From Dyella silvae (GTDB lineage: Bacteria > Pseudomonadota > Gammaproteobacteria > Xanthomonadales > Rhodanobacteraceae), in assembly GCF_026421305.1 (NCBI RefSeq), contig NZ_JAPJBQ010000006.1:62001-126000 (forward strand): a DNA stretch of 64,000 nucleotides, read 5' to 3'. Shown piece by piece: positions 56,327 to 64,000 of the stretch (position 1 is the stretch's first letter; each line of letters opens with the position of its first letter). The notes beneath the pieces are model-generated. The model ran no database searches and was not told the DNA's origin. It saw only the letters and a program-made list of their open reading frames with translations. Made by a program: the position numbers and the translations under genes.

Positions 56327-56644
56327 ATGCGCCACACCCGCCTGATGCTCACCGCCCTCATCGCGATCGCTGCCACCACCGCTGCCCATGCGCAGACGGG
56401 CCTTGGCCCCATTGCCAACCAGTACAAGAACGCGACGAAGAACTTCGACATCGCTGACAAGAACAAAGACGGGCTGCTGACCAAGGAAGAAGCCGAGAAG
56501 GGTCCTGTGCCGTTCATTCGCGCGCATTTCGATGAGATCGACAAGACCCATCGCGGCGTAGTGTCCAAGCAGGATGTGGTGGACTACATCAAGTCGCTGC
56601 AGCAGGGACATAGCGCCCCGGCAGCGGCAAGTTCGACCCATTAA
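56327..56644 (+). CDS. Exported EF-hand protein
   Basis: A 105-residue exported protein. The signal peptide ends near AHAQT. A canonical EF-hand loop DKNKDGLLTKEE (about 44-55) has ligands at positions 1, 3, 5 and 12. A second loop DKTHRGVVSKQD (about 72-83) lacks the acidic residue at position 5 and is probably weak. The pair is spaced as in a calcium-binding domain. It may buffer or sense calcium in the periplasm; its place among calcium- or metal-dependent exported enzymes is suggestive only. Confidence 0.83.
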   Translation: MRHTRLMLTALIAIAATTAAHAQTGLGPIANQYKNATKNFDIADKNKDGLLTKEEAEKGPVPFIRAHFDEIDKTHRGVVSKQDVVDYIKSLQQGHSAPAAASSTH

Positions 56645-56665
56645 GTTGCGCTGATCGCCCTCCCC

Positions 56666-56692
56666 GTGGGAGCGCACAGGGTGCGCTCCCAC
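56666..56692. repeat. Perfect REP-like palindrome (family C)
   Basis: A 27-base palindrome with 12-bp arms (GTGGGAGCGCAC) and a 3-base centre, 22 bases after the EF-hand gene stop. It differs from the 56219 copy by a few compensating bases. Confidence 0.85.
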
Positions 56693-56790
56693 CGAAGCAG
56701 CCGGCTGCCCCTCCGGGGTGACCATCCGCACCCGCGGCCACCTGCCCGCCAGTGGCATACTCGGCGCTCCTGCTGATGGAGTTTCCCCCG

Positions 56791-58644
56791 ATGCGCCCGT
56801 TCCATGCCCTCGCCTTCGGCGCCCTTGTGCTGCCGCTGAGCGCCTTCGCTGCCGACCCGCACTCGTACGCCCAGCCCGACCAGGTCCGCGTCACCCACCT
56901 CGATCTGGATCTGAAGGTCGACTTTCCGCGCAAGCAGCTCGATGGCCAGGCCACGCTGAAGCTGGACTGGAAGGACCCGAAGGCCCAGTCGCTGGTGCTC
57001 GACACGCGCGACCTGAAGATCGCCCGCATCGAAGGCATCGACGCGGCCGGCAAGGCCAACGCGCTGAAGTACGCACTCGCGCCGCGCGACAAGGAGCTGG
57101 GCAGCAAGCTCACCATCGCTACGCCGCAGCATCCGGCGCAGGTGCGCATTGTCTACTCGACCGTGCCCACCGCATCGGGCCTGCAGTGGCTGACGCCGGA
57201 GCAGACCGCCGACAAGAAGTTGCCGTTCATGTTCTCGCAATCGGAATCCATCCATGCGCGTTCGTGGGTGCCGCTGCAGGATTCGCCGGCCATTCGATTC
57301 ACCTACAACGCCCACGTCACCGCACCGAAGGATGTGCGCGTGGTGATGAGCGCACTGAACGACGCTAACCACCCGCTCGACGGCGACTTCAGCTTCAGCC
57401 AGCCGCATCCGATCCCGTCGTACCTGCTCGCCATCGCCGCTGGCGACATCGCGGCGAAGGAAACCGGTCCGCGTTCGGCCGTCTATGCCGAGCCGAGCAT
57501 CGCAGGCAAGGCCGCGAAAGAGTTTGAAGACACCGAGAAGCTGATCAAGGCGGCCGAATCGCTGTACGGCCCGTATGCGTGGGGCCGCTACGATCTGCTG
57601 GTGCTGCCGCCATCGTTCCCGTTCGGCGGCATGGAAAACCCCAACATGACCTTTGCCACGCCGACCCTGCTGGTCGGCGACAAGAGCCTGGTCTCGGTGA
57701 TTTCCCATGAGCTGGCCCACTCGTGGTCGGGCAACCTCGTTACCAGCGCTGCCTGGCGCGATATCTGGCTCAACGAGGGTTTCACCACGTATGTGCAGGG
57801 GCGCATCACCGAAGCTGTCTATGGCAAGGCGCTGGCGGACGAGGAAGCGCTGATCTCCGCGCGCGGCCTGCAGAAGAGCATCAAGGACATGCCGGAGAAT
57901 GCGCAGCGACTCGCGCCAAAGCCTGGCATCGGCGCGGACGATTCGATTTCTGAAGTGCCTTACGACAAGGGCAGCTGGTTCCTGCGCACGCTGGAAGAGC
58001 GCTTCGGCCGCGAGACGTTCGACGCCTACCTCAAAGGTTACTTCGCGCACTTTGCGTTCCAGAGCATCACCACCGAGCAGATGCTCGACTACCTGAAGGC
58101 CAACCTGTTCGACAAGAACCCCGGCAAGATGAGCTGGGACGAAGTGAAGCAGTGGGTGTACGAGCCGGGCGTTCCCAAGAACGCGCCGCTGCCGGATTCA
58201 CCGCGCTTCAACGCCATCGACAAGGAGCGCGCATCGTTCCTCGCCGGCTCGCTCGCGGCCGACAAGCTCAATGCGAAGAGCTGGAACACGCAGGAGTGGA
58301 TGTACTTCCTCGACGGCCTGCCGGATGTGACGCCGCTGGAAAAGATCAAGCAGATCGATGCCGCATGGCACCTCACCGGCACGCCCAATGCCGAGATCGG
58401 CATGCGCTGGTATAGCCATGCGATCGCCGCCGGCGACAAGGATGTATGGAGCGCGGCTGCCGAGCACATGACCCGCATCGGCCGTCTGTACCTCACCATG
58501 CCGCTGTACAAGGCGTTCGTGAAAACGCCGGAAGGTCTCGCCTATGCCGAACAGGTTTACGCCAAGGCCAAGAGCGGCTACCACCCGCTGACGCAGGATG
58601 CGGTGGAAGCGCTGTTCGCCAAGGCAAAGAAAAACGGCAAGTAA
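56791..58644 (+). CDS. Exported M1-family zinc aminopeptidase
   Basis: A 617-residue exported enzyme with signal peptide ending near AFAAD. N-terminal beta domain (VTHLDLDLKVDFPRKQLDGQ) is followed by the catalytic domain with PFGGMENPNMTFATP (exopeptidase loop) and zinc site HELAH (306-310) plus Glu329 in LNEGFTTY, the exact M1 spacing. YDKGSWFLRTLEERFG holds the transition-state Tyr region. A C-terminal helical leukotriene-A4-hydrolase-type domain completes it, so it is closest to the LTA4H/cold-active aminopeptidase branch. The ATG at 56791 has GGAG 9 bases upstream. Confidence 0.94.
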   Translation: MRPFHALAFGALVLPLSAFAADPHSYAQPDQVRVTHLDLDLKVDFPRKQLDGQATLKLDWKDPKAQSLVLDTRDLKIARIEGIDAAGKANALKYALAPRDKELGSKLTIATPQHPAQVRIVYSTVPTASGLQWLTPEQTADKKLPFMFSQSESIHARSWVPLQDSPAIRFTYNAHVTAPKDVRVVMSALNDANHPLDGDFSFSQPHPIPSYLLAIAAGDIAAKETGPRSAVYAEPSIAGKAAKEFEDTEKLIKAAESLYGPYAWGRYDLLVLPPSFPFGGMENPNMTFATPTLLVGDKSLVSVISHELAHSWSGNLVTSAAWRDIWLNEGFTTYVQGRITEAVYGKALADEEALISARGLQKSIKDMPENAQRLAPKPGIGADDSISEVPYDKGSWFLRTLEERFGRETFDAYLKGYFAHFAFQSITTEQMLDYLKANLFDKNPGKMSWDEVKQWVYEPGVPKNAPLPDSPRFNAIDKERASFLAGSLAADKLNAKSWNTQEWMYFLDGLPDVTPLEKIKQIDAAWHLTGTPNAEIGMRWYSHAIAAGDKDVWSAAAEHMTRIGRLYLTMPLYKAFVKTPEGLAYAEQVYAKAKSGYHPLTQDAVEALFAKAKKNGK

Positions 58645-58651
58645 GCCGGCT

Positions 58652-58679
58652 GCGCCCCTCCTTGCAAAAGGCGGGGCGC
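58652..58679 (+). terminator. Hairpin after the M1 aminopeptidase gene
   Basis: Arms GCGCCCC (58652-58658) and GGGGCGC (58673-58679) with an inner CCTT/AAGG pairing. No T tract follows, so termination is only possible, not shown. Confidence 0.5.
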
Positions 58680-58718
58680 GCCGCCATCGATTGTTCGCCC
58701 TGAGTTTCTTATATCCCC

Positions 58719-59723
58719 ATGACTTCGACATCGACGACGCCCAAGCCAACCGTTTCCACCCGCCCGTTGTGGCAGCGGCTGGCCATACGCCGCCTCAAGT
58801 TCCTTGGCTACACCGCCGCGCTATTGATCGTTGTGCTGGGCGGCTCCTATCTGTTCGCTCCGCAATGGCTCATGCAGGCCGATGTGAAGCGTCAGGCTAT
58901 GGCCGCGCATGTCGACGAGCACTCCGTGCAGGTCGGCGACACCAAATGGGTGTATTTCGAAGGCGGCCAGGGTCCGACCCTGGTGCTGCTGCACGGCTTT
59001 GCCGCCAGCAAGGAAGTCTGGCTGAAACAGCTCGAACTGCTGACGCCGCACTTCCACGTGATTGCGCCCGATCTGCCGGGTTGGGGCGAATCCAGCCGCG
59101 TCGACGGCGCCAGCTACAACATCGATGCGCAGGTGGGGCGACTGCAGGGTTTTGTCAGCGCACTCAATCTGCAGCGCTTCGTGCTCATTGGCCATTCGAT
59201 GGGCGGCGCTATCGCCGGCGTCTACGCCGCTGAACACCCTGAGCATGTCGCCGAACTGGCGCTATTGGATTCGTTTGGCCTGAAAGCCGACGAGAATGAC
59301 TTCTCCCGCCAGGCCAAGGCCGGCAAGAACGTGTTTGTGTTCGACAATCGCGCGCAGTTTGCGCAGGCCACCGCGTGGGCCTTTGCCAAGCCGCTGGATA
59401 TCCCCGGCCGTTTTCAGGATGTGTTGATCAAGCACAACCAGGAGAACCGCGCCTTTATCGAGCACACGTTCAACGAGCTGCGCGATCCGTCGCAGTATCT
59501 GTCCGTGCAGAACCGTCTCGACAAGCTCGGCATGCCGGTGCTCGGCCTGTGGTGTCATGACGACAAGATCACCGACATCTCGGCACTCGACAGTTTGCGC
59601 AACGGCCTGAAGACCGCCAGCGCCATCAGCACCAGCACCATGACCGGCTGCAATCACATGCCGATACTCGAGAAGCCGGAAGAGACGGTGCGCATACTGA
59701 CGTCGTTTGCGCTGTCGCACTGA
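58719..59723 (+). CDS. Membrane-anchored alpha/beta hydrolase
   Basis: A 334-residue protein with an N-terminal membrane segment at about 28-47 (LKFLGYTAALLIVVLGGSYL) and basic residues before it, so the catalytic domain is probably periplasmic. Hydrolase motifs are LVLLHGFAASKEVW (oxyanion), APDLPGWGESSR, the elbow LIGHSMGGAIAG (Ser), Asp in WCHDDKITD and His in TGCNHMPILEKP. It resembles monoacylglycerol lipase/haloalkane dehalogenase-like enzymes. It lies 74 bases after the M1 gene. Confidence 0.88.
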   Translation: MTSTSTTPKPTVSTRPLWQRLAIRRLKFLGYTAALLIVVLGGSYLFAPQWLMQADVKRQAMAAHVDEHSVQVGDTKWVYFEGGQGPTLVLLHGFAASKEVWLKQLELLTPHFHVIAPDLPGWGESSRVDGASYNIDAQVGRLQGFVSALNLQRFVLIGHSMGGAIAGVYAAEHPEHVAELALLDSFGLKADENDFSRQAKAGKNVFVFDNRAQFAQATAWAFAKPLDIPGRFQDVLIKHNQENRAFIEHTFNELRDPSQYLSVQNRLDKLGMPVLGLWCHDDKITDISALDSLRNGLKTASAISTSTMTGCNHMPILEKPEETVRILTSFALSH

Positions 59724-59739
59724 GGCGCTCAAGCGCCTC
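59722..59739 (+). terminator. Short palindromic hairpin overlapping the hydrolase stop
   Basis: An 8-bp perfect stem (59722-59729 with 59732-59739) starts inside the stop codon and is followed by GCTTTCG. A weak terminator candidate. Confidence 0.5.
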
Positions 59740-59746
59740 GCTTTCG

Positions 59747-59891
59747 CTCGTCATTCCGGCGCAGGCCGGAATCCAGTGGCGGTATCGTTAGGTTGCCGCG
59801 TTTCGGCAAGACGTATATGCCAGATTGCCTTACGCTGGGTGATAACCCTGCTCTACTGTCACTGGATTCCGGCCTGCGCCGGAATGACGAG
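59747..59891. repeat. Inverted pair of family A hairpins with 32-bp perfect arms
   Basis: Arms 59747-59778 and 59860-59891 are perfectly complementary over 32 bp, and each arm itself contains an ATTCCGGC hairpin. It lies between the convergent hydrolase and ygjP-like genes. Confidence 0.9.
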
Positions 59892-59953
59892 CAAGAAAAG
59901 CGTCTCGGCACCTTTGACGGCTACCGGAGAGATGAGCTTCTGTTCGGTAGCTT

Positions 59954-60724
59954 TTAGTCCGCTACGTCGGCAACCAGCCGATCCAGTTCAGTCTTCAACC
60001 ACGCGCCGTTCATGCGTAGCCAGTCGCGCTGCTCGCGCCACTCGGGAAAGAGCACTTCCACCTGCGCCCAGAATCGCGGTGCGTGGCTGCGCACTTTCAG
60101 GTGGCATAACTCATGGGCAAGCACGTATCGCAGCGCATTGGATGGCGCGAGTGCCAGCGCGAGGTCGAGATTGATGCGATCGCGCGTGTCGAGGCTGCCC
60201 CACAGGCTCTTCATGGGACGCACGCGCAGTGCGGTGGGCGCCAGTCCGAGCATCGGCACATAGCTGGCAAGCCAACGGGACACATCGCGGCGTATCTGCG
60301 ATTCGAAATACGACGCGAGCAGGCCACGCGCCACGGGTAACGCGCGAGTGTGGGGGCGAGGAATCACCAACGTCACCGTGCCTTCGCCGGCATCGACGCG
60401 GGGATACGGGCCTTCTGCCCAGTCAAGTTGCACGGTTTCACCGCGCAGCGGAAATTCAGTAGGCGAGCCCACGCGTAACGGCGGCAGCGGATTGACGATG
60501 AGATGCAGCTCGTCGAGCTTGCGCTCCAGCCAATCGGCATGGTGTCGAAGGAACGCGCTCACCTGTGCCGGATGCGTGCCGTGCGGATACGACACGCGCG
60601 CGCCCTTGGGCGTGACGGTAAGGCGCAGTCGGCGCGCGCGCGGATGCGCGGTCTTCAGCACACGAATCGTGCTGCCGCTTGCGGTGGCCAGTTCGAGCCA
60701 ATCGCCTTCTAGGTGCTGCGTCAT
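59954..60724 (-). CDS. YgjP-type zinc metallopeptidase (DUF45/M48-like)
   Basis: A 256-residue cytoplasmic protein. The N-terminal strand-rich part (RRLRLTVTPKGARVSYPHGT) precedes the WLxRK-type segment HADWLERKLDEL. The catalytic part has SLWGSLDTRDRINLDLALAL and YVLAHELCHLKVRSHAPRFW, with HEXXH at 204-208 and a downstream His. This is the SprT/WSS1-like YgjP family, whose natural substrate is unsettled. The ATG at 60724 was chosen because the family N-terminus starts there; the open frame to 60895 is not protein-like. Confidence 0.85.
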   Translation of the reverse strand: MTQHLEGDWLELATASGSTIRVLKTAHPRARRLRLTVTPKGARVSYPHGTHPAQVSAFLRHHADWLERKLDELHLIVNPLPPLRVGSPTEFPLRGETVQLDWAEGPYPRVDAGEGTVTLVIPRPHTRALPVARGLLASYFESQIRRDVSRWLASYVPMLGLAPTALRVRPMKSLWGSLDTRDRINLDLALALAPSNALRYVLAHELCHLKVRSHAPRFWAQVEVLFPEWREQRDWLRMNGAWLKTELDRLVADVAD

Positions 60725-60822
60725 GTCCCCGCCTGCTTCGACTGCGTGGCGTCCAGGCCCACTAGTGTCCCAGAGGATATGTGGGGGGAGCATGCAGGCT
60801 TCGCAAGACGAGCCTGTGACCA

Positions 60823-60855
60823 GCCCCACCCTGCCGAATGGCCAGGGCGGGGCTG
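60823..60855 (-). terminator. Hairpin downstream of rdgC
   Basis: Arms 60823-60834 and 60844-60855 pair at 11 of 12 positions around a 9-base loop, 7 bases beyond the rdgC stop in the minus direction. No T run follows. Confidence 0.6.
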
Positions 60856-60861
60856 AGAATC

Positions 60862-61779
60862 TCAGGCCTCGGCGGGACGCGGCAGGCCGAACCATTCCTC
60901 CAGCTTGCCCAACAGGCGCTCGACCTCGAGGGTCAGCAGGGCAAAGGTGGCATCGGCCTCGGCGGCGGCGTCGGGGTGGCTGTCGCCCAGTTCGTCGACG
61001 ACCACGTCGAGGAACTTCAGCTTGCGCACGATCAGGTCTTCGCCGAGCACGAAGCTCATGCGCTCATCGAAGGTGAGACCGAGCTGAAACACCTGCTTGC
61101 CGTTGCGCAGATGCTCTTTCACTTCCTCACCGTCCAGATCCTGGCGGCGGCACTTGGCGATGGCGCCGGTGGCCGAGGCGGGGTCGCGCAGCTCCACTTC
61201 GTCGCCGAAGGCGAGGCCGGCCGGCAGATTGCCGTTGGCCAGCCAGTCGGTCATCAGCACGCGGGGGCCCTCTTCCGGGGCCAGCGGGACAGCAGGGAAA
61301 CTGCCCAGTGCCTCGCGCATCTGGGTGAGCGTGTTCTCAGCCGACTTGCGACTGGAGGTATCCAGCACCAGCCAGCCGTTCTTCTTGTCCACGTAGGCGC
61401 GCTGGCGCGAGCTGCGGATAAAGGCGCGCGGCACCAGCTCGGTCAGCACGTCCTCCTTCAGGCGCTTGCGCTCGCGGCCACCGACTTTGCGGCCTTCTTC
61501 TTCGGCGATCTTCTGCACACGGCGATGAAGTTCGTCGTTAACGACCGCGCCGGGCAGCAACTTGTCTTCGCTGCCGACGGTGACCATGGTGCAGGCGTTC
61601 ACGGCATGGGTCAGCGAGGCTTCCTCGCCCTTGCCCACGGGCGGCACGAAACCCTTGGTGCCCATTTCCATCGGGCCGCAGGGGCGCAACCGATAGTCAC
61701 CCAGCACCTCGTCGAGGCGGCTCAGGTCTTCGGAAACGGCGGGGGAAAAGCGGAACAGCGTGAGATTGCGGAAGAACAT
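60862..61779 (-). CDS. rdgC: Recombination-associated protein RdgC
   Basis: A 305-residue nucleoid protein that in E. coli forms a ring around duplex DNA and limits RecA. It starts MFFRNLTLFRFSPAV, contains FVPPVGKGEEASLTHAV and KIAEEEGRKVGGRERKRLKE, and the C-terminal FDERMSFVLGEDLIVRKLKF, all strong RdgC signatures. The length matches (E. coli 303). The ATG at 61779 is the family start; the frame continues to 61869 through a family A repeat. Likely monocistronic. Confidence 0.96.
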   Translation of the reverse strand: MFFRNLTLFRFSPAVSEDLSRLDEVLGDYRLRPCGPMEMGTKGFVPPVGKGEEASLTHAVNACTMVTVGSEDKLLPGAVVNDELHRRVQKIAEEEGRKVGGRERKRLKEDVLTELVPRAFIRSSRQRAYVDKKNGWLVLDTSSRKSAENTLTQMREALGSFPAVPLAPEEGPRVLMTDWLANGNLPAGLAFGDEVELRDPASATGAIAKCRRQDLDGEEVKEHLRNGKQVFQLGLTFDERMSFVLGEDLIVRKLKFLDVVVDELGDSHPDAAAEADATFALLTLEVERLLGKLEEWFGLPRPAEA

Positions 61780-61800
61780 TCGGTATCCGTGCTTTTGGCC

Positions 61801-61903
61801 GTCATCCCGGCGCAGGCCGGGATCCAGTCGCGGGGCATATGGGTGATGCCATTCCGCGTCTTCATGCACTGGGGCACTGGATCCCGGCCTGCACCGGGAT
61901 GAC
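61801..61903. repeat. Inverted pair of family A hairpins upstream of rdgC
   Basis: Arms 61801-61828 and 61876-61903 pair at 27 of 28 positions. The pair occupies most of the space between the tyrB-like stop and the rdgC start, so any rdgC promoter must lie within or very near it. Confidence 0.88.
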
Positions 61904-61926
61904 GAGCGTGTTGGGTCGAGGCTAGA

Positions 61927-63126
61927 TCAGCGGCTGACCGCAGCCACCGCACTCACCACCGTATCGAGGTTGGCGCGGTTGAGTGCGGCGACGCAGATGC
62001 GGCCGGTGCCGATGGCGTAGATGGCGTATTCCTCGCGCAGGCGGTCGACCTGAGCCTTGCTCAGACCCGAGTAGGAGAACATACCCGCCTGCTCCTGGAT
62101 GAAGCTGAACTGCGGAGCGCCGTCGGAAGCCAGCTTCTCCACCATGCCGGCACGCATGGCGTGGATGCGTTCGCGCATCTCGCCCAGCTCCTGCTCCCAC
62201 ATCGCCTTCAGTTCGACGCTGTTGAGCACGCCGGACACCAGCGCACCACCGTGAGTGGCCGGGCTGGAGTAGTTGGAACGGATGGTGCGCTTGACCAGCG
62301 ACTGCACGCGCAGCGCTTCGTCGCGATCCTTGCCCACCACGGACAACGCACCCACGCGCTCGCCATACAGCGAGAACGACTTGGAATACGAGTTGGCCAC
62401 CACGAATGCGTCGATGCCCGACGCAGCGAACAGGCGCACCGCCGTGGCATCGGCGTCGATGCCCTCGTCGAAGCCCTGGTAAGCCATGTCGATGAAGGGC
62501 ATCAGCTTGCGCTCCTTCACCAGATCCACCACCTGCTGCCACTGCCCGGCGTTGAGATCGACACCGGTCGGGTTATGGCAGCACGCGTGCAGCAGCACCA
62601 CCGTACCCGGCTCCAGCTTGCCGAGGTCGGCCAGCATGCCGGCGAAATTCAGGCCGTGGGTCTGCGGGTCGTAGTAGGCGTACTCCACCACCTCGAAACC
62701 CGCCGCGCTGAACACCACGCGATGGTTTTCCCAGCTCGGGCTGCTGATGGCGACCTTGGCGTTCGGCAGTACTTTCTTCAGCAAGTCGGCGCCAATACGC
62801 AGCGCGCCGCTGCCGCCAATGGTCTGCGAGGTAGCCACGCGGCCGGCGGCCAGCAGCGGCGAATCCTCACCGAACACCAGTTTCTGGGTGGCGACGTTGT
62901 AAGTGGCCAGACCGTCGATCGGCAGATAACCGCGCGGCTTGGCTTCCAGCGCCAGCGCCTGCTCCACCTCGCGCACGGCGCGCATGAGCGGAATGCGGCC
63001 CTGCTCGTCGTAATAGATACCCACGCCCAGATTGACCTTGCCCGGACGCGGATCGGCCAGATAGGCCTCGGTGAGTCCCAGGATCGGATCGCCCGGGGTC
63101 ATTTCAACGGATGCAAAGTGAGACAC
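61927..63126 (-). CDS. tyrB: Aromatic/aspartate aminotransferase (class I)
   Basis: A 399-residue cytoplasmic PLP enzyme. GTG at 63126 is preferred: it gives SHFASVEMTPGDPILGLTEA, matching the usual N-terminus of this subgroup and avoiding overlap with ttcA; an ATG at 63165 would overlap. Signatures are GKVNLGVGIYYDEQG, GSGALRIGADLL, LLHACCHNPTGVDL (Asn/Asp of the active site), VVANSYSKSFSLYGERVG with the PLP Lys249, and a C-terminal RICVAALN with the substrate-binding Arg. It exchanges amino groups between aromatic amino acids or aspartate and 2-oxoglutarate. Confidence 0.9.
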   Translation of the reverse strand: MSHFASVEMTPGDPILGLTEAYLADPRPGKVNLGVGIYYDEQGRIPLMRAVREVEQALALEAKPRGYLPIDGLATYNVATQKLVFGEDSPLLAAGRVATSQTIGGSGALRIGADLLKKVLPNAKVAISSPSWENHRVVFSAAGFEVVEYAYYDPQTHGLNFAGMLADLGKLEPGTVVLLHACCHNPTGVDLNAGQWQQVVDLVKERKLMPFIDMAYQGFDEGIDADATAVRLFAASGIDAFVVANSYSKSFSLYGERVGALSVVGKDRDEALRVQSLVKRTIRSNYSSPATHGGALVSGVLNSVELKAMWEQELGEMRERIHAMRAGMVEKLASDGAPQFSFIQEQAGMFSYSGLSKAQVDRLREEYAIYAIGTGRICVAALNRANLDTVVSAVAAVSR

Positions 63127-63130
63127 GGCG

Positions 63131-64000
63131 TTACTCGACTGATTCTTGTTGGAGTGACAGCTCATCGGGCGACCCGGCAAGCCACTGATGCGCATCGGCG
63201 CGTGCAGTACCTTCGCGCGCGCCCAGCGCGGCGAAGTCGAACAGATTGCGATCGGCGAGCTGGGAGGGAGCCACGTTACCCAGCGCGCGGAAAATAGTCT
63301 CGGCGCGGCCGGGCTGGGTCTTCTCCCAATCCTCCATCATGCGCTTAACCGCCTTGCGTTGCAGGTTTTCCTGCGAGCCGCAGAGATTGCACGGAATGAT
63401 CGGAAACTGGTGTTGTTCTGCATAGTCGGCGATATCGCTTTCCTTGCAGTACGCCAGCGGACGAATCACCACGTGACGGCCATCGTCCGAGCGCAGCTTG
63501 GGCGGCATGGCCTTCAGCTGCCCCTGATAGAACAGGTTCAGGAAGAACGTGCCCAGGATGTCGTCGCGATGATGCCCCAGCGCGATCTTGGTGACGCCAT
63601 TGGCTGCCGCCCAGTGGTACAGCGCGCCGCGCCGCAGGCGCGAACACAGGCTGCACATGGTCTTGCCCTCGGGAATGACCCGGGTGACCGTGCTGTAGGT
63701 GTCCTGCTCGATGATGTGGAACGGCACGCCGCGCCCGCTGAGGTAGTCCGGCAGGACATGCTCGGGAAAGCCCGGCTGTTTCTGGTCCAGGTTCACGGCC
63801 ACCAGCTCGAAACGCACCGGCGCCCTGGCCTGCAACGACAGCAGAATATCCAGCAAGGTGTAGGAATCCTTGCCGCCGGACAGGCACACCATCACCTTGT
63901 CGCCGTCTTCGATCATGTTGAAGTCGGCAATGGCCTGGCCTACCTGATGACGCAGGCGCTTGGCCAGCTTGGTGGCCTCGTGATGCTGCTTGCGGGTGGC
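63131..64000 (-). CDS. ttcA: tRNA 2-thiocytidine synthetase TtcA, 5' end beyond the right edge
   Basis: Minus frame open to the window edge; 289 residues are visible. The upstream part, read from the edge, gives [18 protein letters not shown] directly before [20 protein letters not shown], so the true start is outside. The PP-loop SGGKDS binds ATP. CxxC pairs in [11 protein letters not shown] and IPCNLCGSQ are the ligands of the iron-sulphur cluster, with [14 protein letters not shown] between. It thiolates C32 of certain tRNAs. The C-terminal tail is longer than in E. coli. The gap to tyrB is 4 bases, indicating cotranscription. Confidence 0.95.
   Translation of the reverse strand, partial: ATRKQHHEATKLAKRLRHQVGQAIADFNMIEDGDKVMVCLSGGKDSYTLLDILLSLQARAPVRFELVAVNLDQKQPGFPEHVLPDYLSGRGVPFHIIEQDTYSTVTRVIPEGKTMCSLCSRLRRGALYHWAAANGVTKIALGHHRDDILGTFFLNLFYQGQLKAMPPKLRSDDGRHVVIRPLAYCKESDIADYAEQHQFPIIPCNLCGSQENLQRKAVKRMMEDWEKTQPGRAETIFRALGNVAPSQLADRNLFDFAALGAREGTARADAHQWLAGSPDELSLQQESVE

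Overview
This 64 kb window is a dense, high-GC chromosomal segment from a gammaproteobacterium of the Xanthomonadales, most probably a Rhodanobacteraceae-type genus such as Dyella, Luteibacter or Rhodanobacter. The main evidence is a complete type II secretion operon in the order E-F-G-H-I-J-K-L-M-N-D, which is the order of the Xanthomonas xps system. RdgC, a monomeric NADP isocitrate dehydrogenase, ZapE and AcpH fit this assignment, as do intergenic repeats of the kind scattered through these genomes. I saw no rRNA or tRNA gene, CRISPR array, insertion sequence or prophage.

Layout. 1-9 kb: end of a secreted serine-hydrolase-like gene, a flavin-binding PPOX protein, a secreted proline-iminopeptidase-like hydrolase read from a TTG codon, a ClpP-fold exported protein, an RcnB-like His/Asp-rich protein, an M28 peptidase and the helicase HrpB. 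9.5-20.6 kb: the minus-strand xps type II secretion operon, tightly coupled by ATGA stop/start overlaps and broken between xpsE and xpsF by a repeat cluster. 21-26.7 kb: tatD, an OmpA-like lipoprotein, an RluE-type pseudouridine synthase, a lipoprotein with a methyltransferase fold, glutathione-dependent formaldehyde dehydrogenase, a LysR regulator and a 64-residue protein. 26.7-35 kb: a secreted GH3 beta-glucosidase and an aldo/keto reductase, separated by a remarkable 273-bp palindromic element, then a TraB/GumN protein, a chromate transporter and isocitrate dehydrogenase. 35-43.5 kb: an MdtABC-type RND efflux system with two permeases and no outer-membrane channel. 43.8-49.6 kb: membrane-anchored cytochrome c, AcpH, an alpha/beta hydrolase, ZapE, a small exported protein and a GAF-GGDEF-EAL cyclic-di-GMP protein. 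49.6-59.7 kb: a cluster of exported hydrolases (M20 amidohydrolase, two tandem S10 carboxypeptidases, a Tat-exported phosphoesterase, an EF-hand protein, an M1 aminopeptidase and a membrane-anchored alpha/beta hydrolase). 59.9-64 kb: a YgjP-type metallopeptidase, rdgC, an aromatic aminotransferase and the start-truncated ttcA.

How the parts relate. The type II system could move folded periplasmic enzymes out of the cell. The window also encodes many exported peptidases, a glucosidase and a phosphoesterase, so a saprophytic, protein- and polymer-degrading lifestyle is a reasonable inference. Which enzymes actually use the Xps machine cannot be read from sequence.

The most unusual features are the 273-bp element at 29046-29318 (31-bp perfect arms enclosing two long hairpins, predicting a three-way junction) and three families of intergenic palindromic repeats. 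One of these repeats supplies the C-terminal codons of acpH.
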